This document shows, in pieces, positions 52,577 through 61,000 of a stretch of 64,000 nt of DNA. The notes under the pieces were generated by a model, which was given only the letters and a program-made list of their open reading frames with translations, had not been told where the DNA came from and made no database searches. The position numbers and the translations under genes were made by a program. Position 1 is the stretch's first letter. Each line of letters opens with the position of its first letter. Origin of the DNA: Hymenobacter coccineus (GTDB lineage Bacteria; Bacteroidota; Bacteroidia; Cytophagales; Hymenobacteraceae); assembly GCF_001816125.1 (NCBI RefSeq), contig NZ_MDZA01000111.1, positions 87,638 to 151,637 of the forward strand. Direction: 5' to 3'.

Positions 52577-53377
52577 ATGAAAATATTTGCCATTTCAATA
52601 GTCAAGAACGAAGCTGATATAATTGAGCAAAACCTAAAAGATGCAGAACGTTGGGCTGATAAGATATTTGTTTTAGATAACGGAAGCACGGATGGCACCT
52701 GGGAAATTGTTCAATCGTTAGCTTCTGAAAAAATTGTTCCGTGGAAACAGGATAATACTGCCTTCCATTTTGGAATAAGGTCTCAGATATACCACAATTT
52801 CAAACATTTGGCCGCAAAAGGAGATTGGTGGTGTTTTCGTTTAGATGCGGATGAGTTTTATGCTGATGATCCACGCGAATTTTTAAGCAAGGTTTCTAGA
52901 TTTCATCATTTTGTTGTTTCAGACACTATCCATTTTCGTTTAACCCATGAAGACCTTGAACTTTGTAATCAAAGGAAAGGCATTGAGGGCATTCGATACT
53001 ATGAAAAGCACACGTGGAGCGAAGCACGCTTTTTTCGTCACCGCGATAATTTAATATGGAGTAATTCGGAAGGCACACCCAAACACATGGGAGTATTGCA
53101 TTCAAAACGAATAAAAATAAAGCACTACCAAGAACGATCATTAGATCAGCTAAAAAACAGAATAGCAGTCCGTATAGATGCAAGGGACAATGGGCATACC
53201 GGGTTTAAATATGCGACAAATCAGGATTTAATGTCGTATATAAAAGATAGGAACGATCTTGTATATTACTCTGGCAATGAAGATTGGAAAATAACCGGGC
53301 CTTTAATACCACTGTATCAAAGATGGTATAATAGATTAATTAAAACTTTCTTGCATGCAATTAGGGCATTTAAATAA
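52577..53377 (+). CDS. Glycosyltransferase family 2 protein, AT-rich
   Basis: A 266-residue protein whose start MKIFAISIVKNEADIIEQNL and FVLDNGSTDGTWEIVQ give the GT-A nucleotide-sugar site; FRLDADEFYADDP supplies the DXD metal ligand. Such enzymes add sugars to surface polysaccharides. No membrane helix is present, so it acts at the cytoplasmic side. Codons are strikingly AT-rich (about 37% GC by eye), unlike all flanking genes, so it is very likely acquired. No other LPS or capsule genes are beside it. Confidence 0.85.
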   Translation: MKIFAISIVKNEADIIEQNLKDAERWADKIFVLDNGSTDGTWEIVQSLASEKIVPWKQDNTAFHFGIRSQIYHNFKHLAAKGDWWCFRLDADEFYADDPREFLSKVSRFHHFVVSDTIHFRLTHEDLELCNQRKGIEGIRYYEKHTWSEARFFRHRDNLIWSNSEGTPKHMGVLHSKRIKIKHYQERSLDQLKNRIAVRIDARDNGHTGFKYATNQDLMSYIKDRNDLVYYSGNEDWKITGPLIPLYQRWYNRLIKTFLHAIRAFK

Positions 53378-53403
53378 TCCCAAGGATACACAATTAGGCA
53401 TTA

Positions 53404-54270
53404 GAGGGTGTTAGGGATTTGAGGTTAACCCCAAAGAAAACGAGCCAGTAAGTAGGCGGGCGGAGTTCCTAGGCTCCCACCTGCTTTATGGTTGACGGAC
53501 ATCAACCCCTTGCTGACTCGCAGTGGCAAGTTATCGCCCCGCTGCTGCCTATCCACCGCAAACGTCGCCATTGCTTACGACAAGTGCTTGATGCCATGCG
53601 CTATATCTGCCGGACCGGTTGCCAGTGGCGTAGCTTGCCCACGTGCTTCCCGCCCTGGCCGGCCGTATACTATTATTTCCGGCGCTGGCAGTTACTCGGC
53701 CTCTGGCAGCGGCTAAATGAGGCGGTCAACCAGGCCGACCGGCTAGCCGCGGGCCGGGCGGCCACGCCCTCACTCGTGTGCCTGGATAGCCAAAGTGTGC
53801 GACTGGCTCCGCGTATTTTTGAGCACCGGGGCCTGGATGGGGGCAAACACGTCAACGGGCGTAAACGCCAGATTGTGACCGATGTGCAAGGCCGCATCCT
53901 GGCCTGTCGGGTCCACGCAGCCAACGGCCACGACGGGGTAGAAGCCCTGGCCCTACTGCCCGCCCGACCCAGCTGGGGCGAGCGCTTGGTCACGGTGGTT
54001 ACGGATAAGGGCTACCGGGGGTGTTTCGCCCGGCATCTGGCCCGGCTGGGCCTCACCCACCAGCTCGGTAGTCGCCCACCCAGTGCCCGCGGCTTCGTGC
54101 CCGTGGCTAAACGCTGGGTCGTGGAGCGCACCTTTGCCTGACTCACCGGCTTTCGCCGCCTGGCCATCGACTACGAATTTACCCCCCACTCGCACGAAAC
54201 GTGGCTGCTCATGGCCAATATAACTATGTGCCTCAATCGCTTAGCTCCCGCTTAATTCCTTAACACCCTC
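53404..54270 (+). mobile_element. IS5-family insertion sequence (867 bp) with TTA target duplication
   Basis: Terminal repeats GAGGGTGTTAGGGATTTGAG (from 53404) and, on the other strand, GAGGGTGTTAAGGAATTAAG (from 54270) match at 17 of 20 positions. TTA directly flanks both ends (53401-53403 and 54271-54273), a 3-bp TNA duplication typical of the IS1031/IS427-like branch of IS5. It is inserted in AT-rich DNA just after the glycosyltransferase, and its GC-rich body contrasts with its surroundings. Confidence 0.88.
53488..54255 (+). pseudogene. IS5-family transposase with an internal TGA
   Basis: The DDE transposase starts LADSQWQVIAPLLPIHRKRR, with the DNA-binding region CRTGCQWRSLPTCFPPWPAV. 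Catalytic acids are in CLDSQSVRL, VTDKGYRG and VERTFA. The frame stops at TGA (54139-54141), where TGG (Trp, WLTGFRRLAIDYEF) would be expected, and remains open to TAA at 54255. A single G-to-A change therefore truncates the last 38 residues. Since the final Glu lies before the stop, activity may be lost only partly; it is more probably an inactive copy unless provided by another. Confidence 0.85.
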
Positions 54271-54466
54271 TTAGTGATAAGCAAATCAAAATAATTATTT
54301 AATTTATCAGAACATCGTGTTAATCTAAATACTTTCTAATACAAATAGATTCCCATTATATATCCAACAGCTTTTTATACTGGTTGCACCTAAACGAAAA
54401 TGGGCCTCCAGTTCTGGCCCAATAATTTATGGCCGCTTTATGGCTTGCCTCACCCGTTTCTATCCG

Positions 54467-55147
54467 ATGCCCAGCACAAGCCAACTACCGAGGGATACAA
54501 GACGAGTGCCAGTGGGGATACTTGGGGATGATGCGGTAGTTGCCAAAGGTGCTCCGGCTGGGCCGCACCGGCACTTTGTGCTGCACAAGCCCTACGGCTG
54601 CCTCAGCCAGTTCCGCAGCGAATTTAAGGGCGAGCGCAACAAGCAGTTTCTGGGGGCCCTGCACGACTTCCCGCCCGGTACCATGGCCATTGGGCGCCTC
54701 GACGAGGCCAGCGAGGGCCTGCTGCTGCTCACCACCGACGGAGCCCTGAGCGCGCAGGTGCGCAGCCCCGGCGTGGAAAAGGAATACTACGCCCAGGTGG
54801 ACGGCCTCGTGACCGACGAGGCCCTGGCCCAGTTGCAGGCGGGCTTCGAGTTGCGCGCCGCCGACGGCGCGGCCTACCGCACGGCCCCCTGCCGGGCGCG
54901 CCGGCTGGCCGAGGCCCCGCCTTTCGCCCCGCGCACCCGCAAAATCCGCGACGAGCGGCACGGGCCCACCAGCTGGCTGGCCATCGTGCTCACGGAGGGC
55001 AAGTTCCGGCAGGTGCGCAAGATGACGGCCACCGCGGGCCTGCCCACCTTGCGCCTGGTGCGTGTGCGCGTGGGCGGCGTGTGGCTCGGCGACCTGGCCC
55101 CGGGCGAGGCGCGCGAGGTAGTGGCCTTTGCCGGGTGCGGCGGTTAG
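54467..55147 (+). CDS. Pseudouridine synthase, RsuA/RluE type
   Basis: A 226-residue enzyme converting uridine in 23S rRNA to pseudouridine. Fold motifs are HFVLHKPYGCLSQF, the catalytic-Asp block MAIGRLDEASEGLLLLTTDG, KEYYAQVDG, and the C-terminal EGKFRQVRKMTATAGLPTLR followed by LVRVRVGG. The absence of an S4 domain and a length of about 200 residues fit RluE rather than RsuA/RluB. The first ~25 residues are uncertain, with starts at 54440 and 54467 both possible. It lies directly after the AT-rich island. Confidence 0.88.
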   Translation: MPSTSQLPRDTRRVPVGILGDDAVVAKGAPAGPHRHFVLHKPYGCLSQFRSEFKGERNKQFLGALHDFPPGTMAIGRLDEASEGLLLLTTDGALSAQVRSPGVEKEYYAQVDGLVTDEALAQLQAGFELRAADGAAYRTAPCRARRLAEAPPFAPRTRKIRDERHGPTSWLAIVLTEGKFRQVRKMTATAGLPTLRLVRVRVGGVWLGDLAPGEAREVVAFAGCGG

Positions 55148-55274
55148 GGCCCCGGGGGGTTTTTAAGCTAACTACTTTTTTCGTAACTTTCGCCTTTCGG
55201 CGGAATCTAATTAGCCGCTTTAACCTTTTCGCTTTGGCTAGGCCAAGCAGCTACGTCGAAACTAACAACAACCC

Positions 55275-55775
55275 ATGGGAAGAGCACAAGAAACGTTCGG
55301 TAAAAAAGAGAACGAAAAAAAGCGGCTAAAAAAGAAAAACGATAAAGAAGAAAAGCGCGAGCAGCGCAAGGCCAACGCCAAGCCCGGCCAGAGCCTGGAC
55401 GAGATGCTGGCCTACGTGGACGAGAACGGCAACATCTCCACGACCCCACCCGACCCGACCAAGAAGCGCGTCATCAAGACCGAGGACATCCGCATCGGCA
55501 TCGCCCGGCAGGAAGACCTGCCCCAGGAAGACCCGGTGCGCACCGGCACGGTGGCGTTCTTCAACGATTCGAAGGGCTACGGCTTTATTAAAGATTCGCA
55601 GACCCAGGAGAGCATCTTTGTGCACGCCAACGGCTTAGCTGGGGGCCCCATCAAAGAGGGTGACAAAGTAAACTTCGAAGTGGAAATGGGCCAGAAGGGC
55701 CCCACCGCGGTGCGCGTGAAAGCCGCCAGCGCCACCCCGCCGCCAGCACCGGCCCCGGCCGCCGCTCAAGAATAA
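55275..55775 (+). CDS. Cold-shock-domain protein with a charged N-terminal extension
   Basis: A 166-residue RNA-binding protein. Residues 1-35 are strongly basic and Lys/Glu-rich (KKENEKKRLKKKNDKEEKRE), then a linker (SLDEMLAYVDENGNISTTPP). A cold-shock domain follows at about 88-152 with RNP1 SKGYGFIKD and RNP2 ESIFVHANGL. The end is Ala/Pro-rich. This layout is frequent in Bacteroidota. The 127-base gap upstream could hold a long leader, as cold-shock genes often have. A terminator follows. Confidence 0.88.
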   Translation: MGRAQETFGKKENEKKRLKKKNDKEEKREQRKANAKPGQSLDEMLAYVDENGNISTTPPDPTKKRVIKTEDIRIGIARQEDLPQEDPVRTGTVAFFNDSKGYGFIKDSQTQESIFVHANGLAGGPIKEGDKVNFEVEMGQKGPTAVRVKAASATPPPAPAPAAAQE

Positions 55776-55788
55776 AGTTGGTTTTCAG

Positions 55789-55832
55789 CGCAAAAGCGGC
55801 CGCCACTCTTGGGAGTGGCGGCCGCTTTTGCG
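55789..55832. terminator. Strong hairpin terminator after the cold-shock gene
   Basis: CGCAAAAGCGGCCGCCACT pairs perfectly with AGTGGCGGCCGCTTTTGCG around a six-base loop. There is a T-run inside the right arm. Confidence 0.8.
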
Positions 55833-55847
55833 TGGGGCCCCTGACGA

Positions 55848-55960
55848 GTAGCTCGGACTCTGCGAGTCCGAGCGTAGGCATAGCGAGCATCTAGCACCTG
55901 GAATCGTTCGGTACCGCCTGCTCGCTGTGCCCGCACTCGGACTCGCAGAGTCCAAGCTAC
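55848..55960. repeat. 113-bp double inverted repeat (GTAGCTCGGACTCTGCGAG family)
   Basis: Outer arms (55848-55874 and 55933-55960) pair with few mismatches. Inner arms GGCATAGCGAGCA and TGCTCGCTGTGCC pair with one mismatch, so the whole element folds into one rod. A decayed copy lies at 38290. It sits between the cold-shock gene and a truncated receptor gene. Confidence 0.8.
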
Positions 55961-55972
55961 TGGCAGGCAACG

Positions 55973-56132
55973 TTAGTTGTCCATGCGGGCGCGCTCGGCT
56001 TCGGTGCCGGTGTCGCGGCGTTGGCTGGCTTTCACGTTCTTGTTGCCAAACTTATAGCTGAAGCCGAGCTTGACGAAGCGGCTTTCGGTTTTGGTGACGT
56101 TGGTGGAGTTGACGCCGCCGGCGAGTGTAGGT
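55973..56132 (-). pseudogene. C-terminal fragment of a TonB-type outer-membrane receptor
   Basis: The remaining ~52 codons read GGVNSTNVTKTESRFVKLGF, then SYKFGNKNVKASQRR and a charged end DTGTEAERARMDN before TAA at 55973. The SRFVKLGFSYKFGNKN element is typical of the last strand of Bacteroidota receptor barrels. Everything 5' of it is missing and the fragment stops at 56133, where unrelated sequence begins. Confidence 0.75.
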
Positions 56133-56170
56133 GTAAGCTTCCCCTAAAAGTGAGCCAGTCAAAACTAGAG
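56133..56170. mobile_element. Possible IS66-type terminal remnant at a deletion junction
   Basis: GTAAGCTTCCCCTAAAAGTG and following resemble the IS66-family terminal repeat, which begins GTAAGC with CCCCTAAAA-type sequence. Only this end is present, with no transposase and no other end. It lies exactly between a receptor C-terminus and an ATPase N-terminus. Family assignment is from memory and tentative. Confidence 0.35.
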
Positions 56171-56171
56171 G

Positions 56172-56429
56172 TCAATTACCCTCACTCCCCCGCGTCCGCA
56201 TTCCGGCAAACCGATTTCGCTTTTCCCACGCCTGCGTTAAATTACCATTTACCGCTTCTTCCAGAAAAGCCAGCGCGTCGAGCACCGTGGATTTGCCGCT
56301 GCCGTTGGGGCCGATGAAGACGCTGAGCGGGGTGAGGTCGCGGAATTCCACGTCGCGCAGGGCGCGGTAGTTTTTAATGCGCAAGTAGGTAAGGCGGGGC
56401 ACGGCCGGCGCATTCGCAGGAGCAGGCAT
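56172..56429 (-). pseudogene. N-terminal fragment of an AAA/RecF-like ATPase
   Basis: The 85 codons contain RLTYLRIKNYRALRDVEFRD, then LSVFIGPNGSGKSTVLDALA with the Walker A motif GPNGSGKST, and end soon after at TGA. Complete relatives (AAA_21/OLD-like ATPases) are several hundred residues long, so all of Walker B and the rest have been lost. The break coincides with the IS66-like remnant. Confidence 0.85.
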
Positions 56430-56609
56430 GGGGGAAATGGCTTTTTCACAAAGTAAGGCCGTTTGGCGGGGCGGGGGCCCCGGGGCGCGTTTCGACGCGG
56501 GCCGGAAGTATTTTCTAGCCTCCCTGTAACGCCGGGGCCCCGGCGGCGGTAACCAGGGCCAAACTTCGTACCTTACGACTGCTCATCCCTTGCTAATCAA
56601 CCCGTTCGC

Positions 56610-57353
56610 ATGAATATTTCTTCCCTTACCCGCTTTTTCGATACGGCTGTGGCCTTGGCCGTGGCCCTCACCGCCACCGGCGCAATGGCCCAGCAGCCGC
56701 AGGCGCGCCCGGTCAGCGGCAGCTTTGAGCAGGTCGAGTCCAGCGGCGGCATCGACGTGTACCTTGCGCAGGGCCCCGTGGCGGCCGTGGCGGTGGAGGC
56801 CCTGCCCGAGGCGCTGCCCCACGTGGTGACGGAGGTGCGCAACGGCACCTTGTCCATCCACTGGGAAAAGGATTTCTCGTGGCAAAAAATGCTTTCGTGG
56901 AACAGCCTGAGCGGCCGGCAGCGCAGCGTAAAGGTGTACATCACGGCCCCGCGCCTGACGGGCCTCGCGCTGAGCGGCGGGGCCGACGCCCACGGCCAGA
57001 CCCCGCTCGTGGCCGACGAATTCAGCATCCGGGCCAGCGGTGGCTCCGACGTGACGCTGCGCTTGCAGGCCAAAACGGTGCGCGCCGAATCGTCGGGCGG
57101 CTCCGACGTGACGCTGACCGGCAAGGTGGAGCGCCAGGACATGCGCTTCAGCGGCGGCTCCGACTACCACGGCCTGGGCCTGCAAAGCACCACGGCCACC
57201 ATCAGCGCCAGCGGCGGCTCCGACGCCGACGTGTGGGTGGACGGCGAGCTGACGGCCAACACCTCCGGCGGCTCCGACCTGCGCTACAAAGGCAACGGCC
57301 GCCTCACCAACCCCCGCCGCAGCGACGACAACGACATTAAGCACGTGCGGTAG
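56610..57353 (+). CDS. Head-GIN-domain (DUF2807) secreted protein
   Basis: A 247-residue protein with a signal peptide (TAVALAVALTATGAMAQQ) and a DUF2807 putative auto-transporter adhesin head domain: FEQVESSGGIDVYLAQGPV, VKVYITAPRLTGLALSGGAD. It includes repeated SGGSD turns (ASGGSDVTL, SSGGSDVTL, SGGSDYHG, ASGGSDADV, TSGGSDLRY), five in near-regular spacing, which mark turns of a right-handed beta-helix. Acts in the periplasm or surface; binding partner unknown. Confidence 0.85.
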   Translation: MNISSLTRFFDTAVALAVALTATGAMAQQPQARPVSGSFEQVESSGGIDVYLAQGPVAAVAVEALPEALPHVVTEVRNGTLSIHWEKDFSWQKMLSWNSLSGRQRSVKVYITAPRLTGLALSGGADAHGQTPLVADEFSIRASGGSDVTLRLQAKTVRAESSGGSDVTLTGKVERQDMRFSGGSDYHGLGLQSTTATISASGGSDADVWVDGELTANTSGGSDLRYKGNGRLTNPRRSDDNDIKHVR

Positions 57354-57380
57354 GTGTTGGGTTGGGGGCCCGGGCGGGAG

Positions 57381-57488
57381 TAACCTCATCCCCGGCCTCT
57401 CCTGCGAGAGGGGTGCGTTCACATGGCTTATCCACAACATCAGGTATTGGCACCCCTCTCCGCAGGAGAGGGGCCGGGGGTGAGGTTA
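57381..57488. repeat. 108-bp inverted repeat between convergent genes
   Basis: TAACCTCATCCCCGGCCTCT at the left faces its complement at the right (57451-57488), with small gaps and a ~34-base centre. It ends one base before the stop codon of the gene at 57490 and could terminate transcription from both sides. Confidence 0.8.
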
Positions 57489-57489
57489 C

Positions 57490-60408
57490 TCACAGCCGCA
57501 CGTTGAAGGCCAGCGTTTGCACCACTACCCGCTGCAAATAGCTGCTGTAGGCGATGCGGACGCCGGCCTCGACGGGTGTGCGCAGGTGGAAGACGTTGAA
57601 GAGGGCCAGCAGGTCGGCGCCGCCGTTGCGGAAGTCCTGGTAGGCGCGGGTGCGCACGGGCACGCCGTTCACGGGTATGGTTACCAGGCTGCTGCCGCGG
57701 GCCACGTCGGCGAAGAGGTCGGCCCGCAGGCGCTGCACGTACAGCACCCGGCCCACGGACCAGTGCACGAAGGCCAGCGGCAGGTTGTAGTCGGCGCTGG
57801 CGGCGGCGAGGCGGTCGAAGCTGAGGTAGCTGGTTTCGGCCCGCGGGTACGAAATGGCGGCCGTGAAATTGTACTGGCTTTGCTGCTGGTACTGATAGCC
57901 GGCGCGCAGGCGCAGCGAATGGTGGGCGGCCAGGCCGGGCAGGTACACCGCCGCCTGGGCCCCTACTTGGCTGGCCTGCAACGCCGTGCCGAAAGGCGTG
58001 GTGCGGTAGGTGGCCAGCAGCGTGGCCCCGCCGCGGGGCGCCACGTCGCGGGCGCTTTGCTTGAGCTGGCTCGCGTAGGAGAGGTAGGTTTGGAGAGCGT
58101 GCAGCGGCGTGGTGGGGCCCGTTTCGTCGCGGTTGCGCAGGGTGGCGGGGTAGTTGTACACCCGCTCGTGCAGGTAGTAGGCCCCCAGCGTGAGGGCCTG
58201 CAAGTACTTCGAGCGGGTGAGTACCAGCGGCACGCGCACGCCGGCCAGCACCCGGGCGTACTGCCAGCGGGCCGGGCGCAGGCTATCCAGCGGCGCGGCC
58301 CGGTCGAAGTAGCGCGTGGAGCGGCGGCCGCCGTAGCTCGCCTCCACGTCCAGCACTGGGAAGCGGCCCTGGTAGCTCAGGGCCCCGGTGCCGGCGAAGG
58401 TGCGCTCCGTCTGGTCGTAGCTCAGGCCGGCGAAGGCCTGGGTGGTACTCAGAAAATCCTGCGAGCGCACGCCCACGCTCACCGCGTTGCCGGCCGGGCT
58501 CTGCACCACGCCGTAGCCAAACACCCGGAAGGCGTGGGCCAGCGGCGCATACCGCCGCACCCCGTAGCGCGGCCCCGCCGAATCGGGCGAGGCCAGCAAC
58601 GCCGCAATGCGGGGCCCCGCGGGCTCGCCAGCGGCCAGGGCAGCGGCGTAGGGCCCCGGCGCGTCGGCGGTAGCCGGGGCCCCCAGGGCGGTCCAGGTGG
58701 CGGGGTCGAGGGGCAGCTCCACGATGCGGGCCCCAGTGGCGCGGTAGTCGTGCAGGGCCAGGGTGCGGCCATCGGGCGATGCGGCGGCGTGGTAGGCCCC
58801 AAAGGGCCGGTTAGTGACTTGATAAGTCTGACCCGACGCTACGTTGACGGCGTAAATGTTATCCGCCCCCGACTGCGGCGAATTGTACAGCACGTAGTCG
58901 CCCCAGGGCTGGGGATTGGTCAGGTTCACGTTGGCCACGGGCAGCAGGGGCTGGGTGGCGCCGGTGGCGGGATTAATGATTTCCAGGGTTTTACCGGTGG
59001 CGCTCAGCACCACGGCCACCACGCGGGCGCCGTCGGGCAGCCAGCGCGGCTGCTGGTAGAAGTCGTTGCGCGGGTTGGGCAGGGTTTGCAGCAGGGCCCC
59101 GGAGCGGGCGTCGAGCACCACCAGCGCGTGGTGGTAGCTTTCGTCGGTGCGCACTGCTACCAGGCGGCGGCCATCGGGCGAAAGCGCGGCGGCGGCGTAG
59201 CGCCCGCCCCGGCCCACGGCGCGCACGCGGCCGGTGGCCAAGTCCAGGATTTTCAACTCCGAATACACCCGCTGGCCCCAGCGCGGCTGCTGTCGAAACT
59301 CGGGCCACACCGCCGCCCCGCCGCCCACCGACAGCTGCTCGGGAATGTTAATCAAGCCCGGTGTGAACACCTTTTGCTCGCGGCCGTGGCGGCCCAGCAG
59401 CACCAGCTGCGGGATGTTATCGAGTCCGCTTTTCAGGGCCAGCACTGTGCTGTCGTTCACGTACTGCGGAAATTGGTACTGCGTGAAGACACGGGTACCG
59501 GCCTGCCCGGCCAGCTCGCGCACCTCCGTGGGCGCGGGGCGGGCGGCCCGCTCGGCCCGCCAGGTCGAGTCGAGGTCGGCCATGGTGCGGGCGTACAGGT
59601 CCTCCACCCGCAGGCCGGTGGCGCGGCAGAGGCTGTTCGAGAACGAGAACGGGTAGAACGGGAAGCGGTAGTAATCGTCCAGCACGCGGGCCCAGGCTCT
59701 GGGGCCCCGGTGGGTTTTCAGGTACGAGGTCATGAAATAGCCCAGCACGTACCAATCGGGCACGTAGTCGCGCAGCGAGCCGTTCACCGCTTTCTGGTAA
59801 TTATACAGCCTTCCGCTCAGCAAGTTGGCGCGCAGGCCCAGGCCGAAGTACGGGATGCGCCCGCGGCCGCTGCGCGTGAGGGCCGTTTCGGTGCCCACGG
59901 CGTCGCCCTCGAAAAACCACTGCGGCACGCCCACCGCCGCCACGCCCAGGGCCCCGTCGCCGAGCAGGGGCCCCAGCACGCGCCCCACGCCCTGGCGCGC
60001 CTTGTCGAACTGGTTCACGTGCCGGAACTCGTGCACCACCAGCCCGTCGAGCCAGTCCATGGTGCCCAGGTTCTGCCCCTGCTCGGGCGTCGTGAAAAAC
60101 TCGGCGTGGCGCGGCAGAAACGTCACGAACCCGTTGCTCACGGTCGTCTGGTTTTGCAGCACCACCGCTAGGGGCCGGGCCTGCACGCCCAGCGTGGCGC
60201 CGTCGGGCCCGTGCACGGCCTCCAGTCGCCCGGCCGTGCGCTGCGCCGCCGAGTCGAGCCCCACCGGGTACAGCACCCGGAAGTGCGGCGTGCGCACCTC
60301 GCGCCAACGCAAGTCGGGCGGGTTCTGGGCGATGACGGGCAGGCTTTGGCCCCCCGCGGCCCCGGCAAATAACAGCCCCCCCAGGGCCCCCAGCAACAAA
60401 CAACGCAT
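57490..60408 (-). CDS. Secreted HExxH metallopeptidase-like protein with propeller and barrel parts
   Basis: From the ATG at 60408 (MRCLLLGALGGLLFAGAAGG) it is a 972-residue exported protein. Residues 126-130 (HEFRH) form an HExxH zinc motif, with Glu167 in WFFEGDA as the probable third ligand, a gluzincin pattern. Residues about 330-640 contain TolB/WD40-like blades (AALSPDGRRLVAVRTDES; AAASPDGRTLALHDYRATG). The C-terminal ~300 residues are aromatic beta strands ending ISYSSYLQRVVVQ and LAFNVRL, an outer-membrane barrel-like finish. Activity is not proven. An upstream start at 60573 would bury the signal. Confidence 0.8.
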   Translation of the reverse strand: MRCLLLGALGGLLFAGAAGGQSLPVIAQNPPDLRWREVRTPHFRVLYPVGLDSAAQRTAGRLEAVHGPDGATLGVQARPLAVVLQNQTTVSNGFVTFLPRHAEFFTTPEQGQNLGTMDWLDGLVVHEFRHVNQFDKARQGVGRVLGPLLGDGALGVAAVGVPQWFFEGDAVGTETALTRSGRGRIPYFGLGLRANLLSGRLYNYQKAVNGSLRDYVPDWYVLGYFMTSYLKTHRGPRAWARVLDDYYRFPFYPFSFSNSLCRATGLRVEDLYARTMADLDSTWRAERAARPAPTEVRELAGQAGTRVFTQYQFPQYVNDSTVLALKSGLDNIPQLVLLGRHGREQKVFTPGLINIPEQLSVGGGAAVWPEFRQQPRWGQRVYSELKILDLATGRVRAVGRGGRYAAAALSPDGRRLVAVRTDESYHHALVVLDARSGALLQTLPNPRNDFYQQPRWLPDGARVVAVVLSATGKTLEIINPATGATQPLLPVANVNLTNPQPWGDYVLYNSPQSGADNIYAVNVASGQTYQVTNRPFGAYHAAASPDGRTLALHDYRATGARIVELPLDPATWTALGAPATADAPGPYAAALAAGEPAGPRIAALLASPDSAGPRYGVRRYAPLAHAFRVFGYGVVQSPAGNAVSVGVRSQDFLSTTQAFAGLSYDQTERTFAGTGALSYQGRFPVLDVEASYGGRRSTRYFDRAAPLDSLRPARWQYARVLAGVRVPLVLTRSKYLQALTLGAYYLHERVYNYPATLRNRDETGPTTPLHALQTYLSYASQLKQSARDVAPRGGATLLATYRTTPFGTALQASQVGAQAAVYLPGLAAHHSLRLRAGYQYQQQSQYNFTAAISYPRAETSYLSFDRLAAASADYNLPLAFVHWSVGRVLYVQRLRADLFADVARGSSLVTIPVNGVPVRTRAYQDFRNGGADLLALFNVFHLRTPVEAGVRIAYSSYLQRVVVQTLAFNVRL

Positions 60409-60563
60409 AGCGCAGCAAAAGCAAAATCGCCGCTGGCTCCGCGCCAGGGCTCTACCCGGCAAGCTACTTAGTTTCGGTGAGTTGCGGCGGCGGCGGTGCA
60501 ACGGTTTGGTGGGGCCCCGGCTCTTGTTGTTAGCCTTTTTTCCTACTCTTACTCTTTCGACCG

Positions 60564-60962
60564 ATGCGTCCACGCTTACCTCTGCTACCCTTTGCCCTGG
60601 CCTTCGGTGTGCTGCTGGGCTGCAAGCACGACGCCGACCTGCACCCGCTGTGCTACCCGGGCACGGTGGTGGGCAGCTCCTGCACCGACGGTCTGCTGGT
60701 TGACGTGGACCCGGCCTACCCCATTGGCAACCCGACCTCCTTGGCTGGTGGCGCCTTCCTGGGCCACAACATCGTGGCCGTTAATTACTCTACACTGGCC
60801 GGCGTGGGCAACCTGGCAACGGGCCAACACCTGTACTTTACCTGCACAAACGCCACCAACGAACCACGCGGCACGGTGTGCCTGGCCTACGACCCAGTGA
60901 AACCAGCGGTGCCTCACCTGGTGCTGACCACGGCCTCGGCCACGCCCTGCACGGCACCTTAG
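60564..60962 (+). CDS. Cysteine-rich lipoprotein, copy 1 of a pair
   Basis: A 132-residue protein with signal MRPRLPLLPFALAFGVLLGC (lipobox Cys at residue 20). The mature part CKHDADLHPLCYPGTVVGSS and later CTDGLLVDVDPAYPIG, FTCTNAT, VCLAY and SATPC gives six further cysteines, probably paired in the oxidising periplasm. It has a close tandem relative downstream. No family recognised; the conserved block YPIGNP may be structural. Confidence 0.72.
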   Translation: MRPRLPLLPFALAFGVLLGCKHDADLHPLCYPGTVVGSSCTDGLLVDVDPAYPIGNPTSLAGGAFLGHNIVAVNYSTLAGVGNLATGQHLYFTCTNATNEPRGTVCLAYDPVKPAVPHLVLTTASATPCTAP

Positions 60963-61000
60963 CAAGCGCTAGGCTCGACTTTTTCCATCATTCACTCCCC

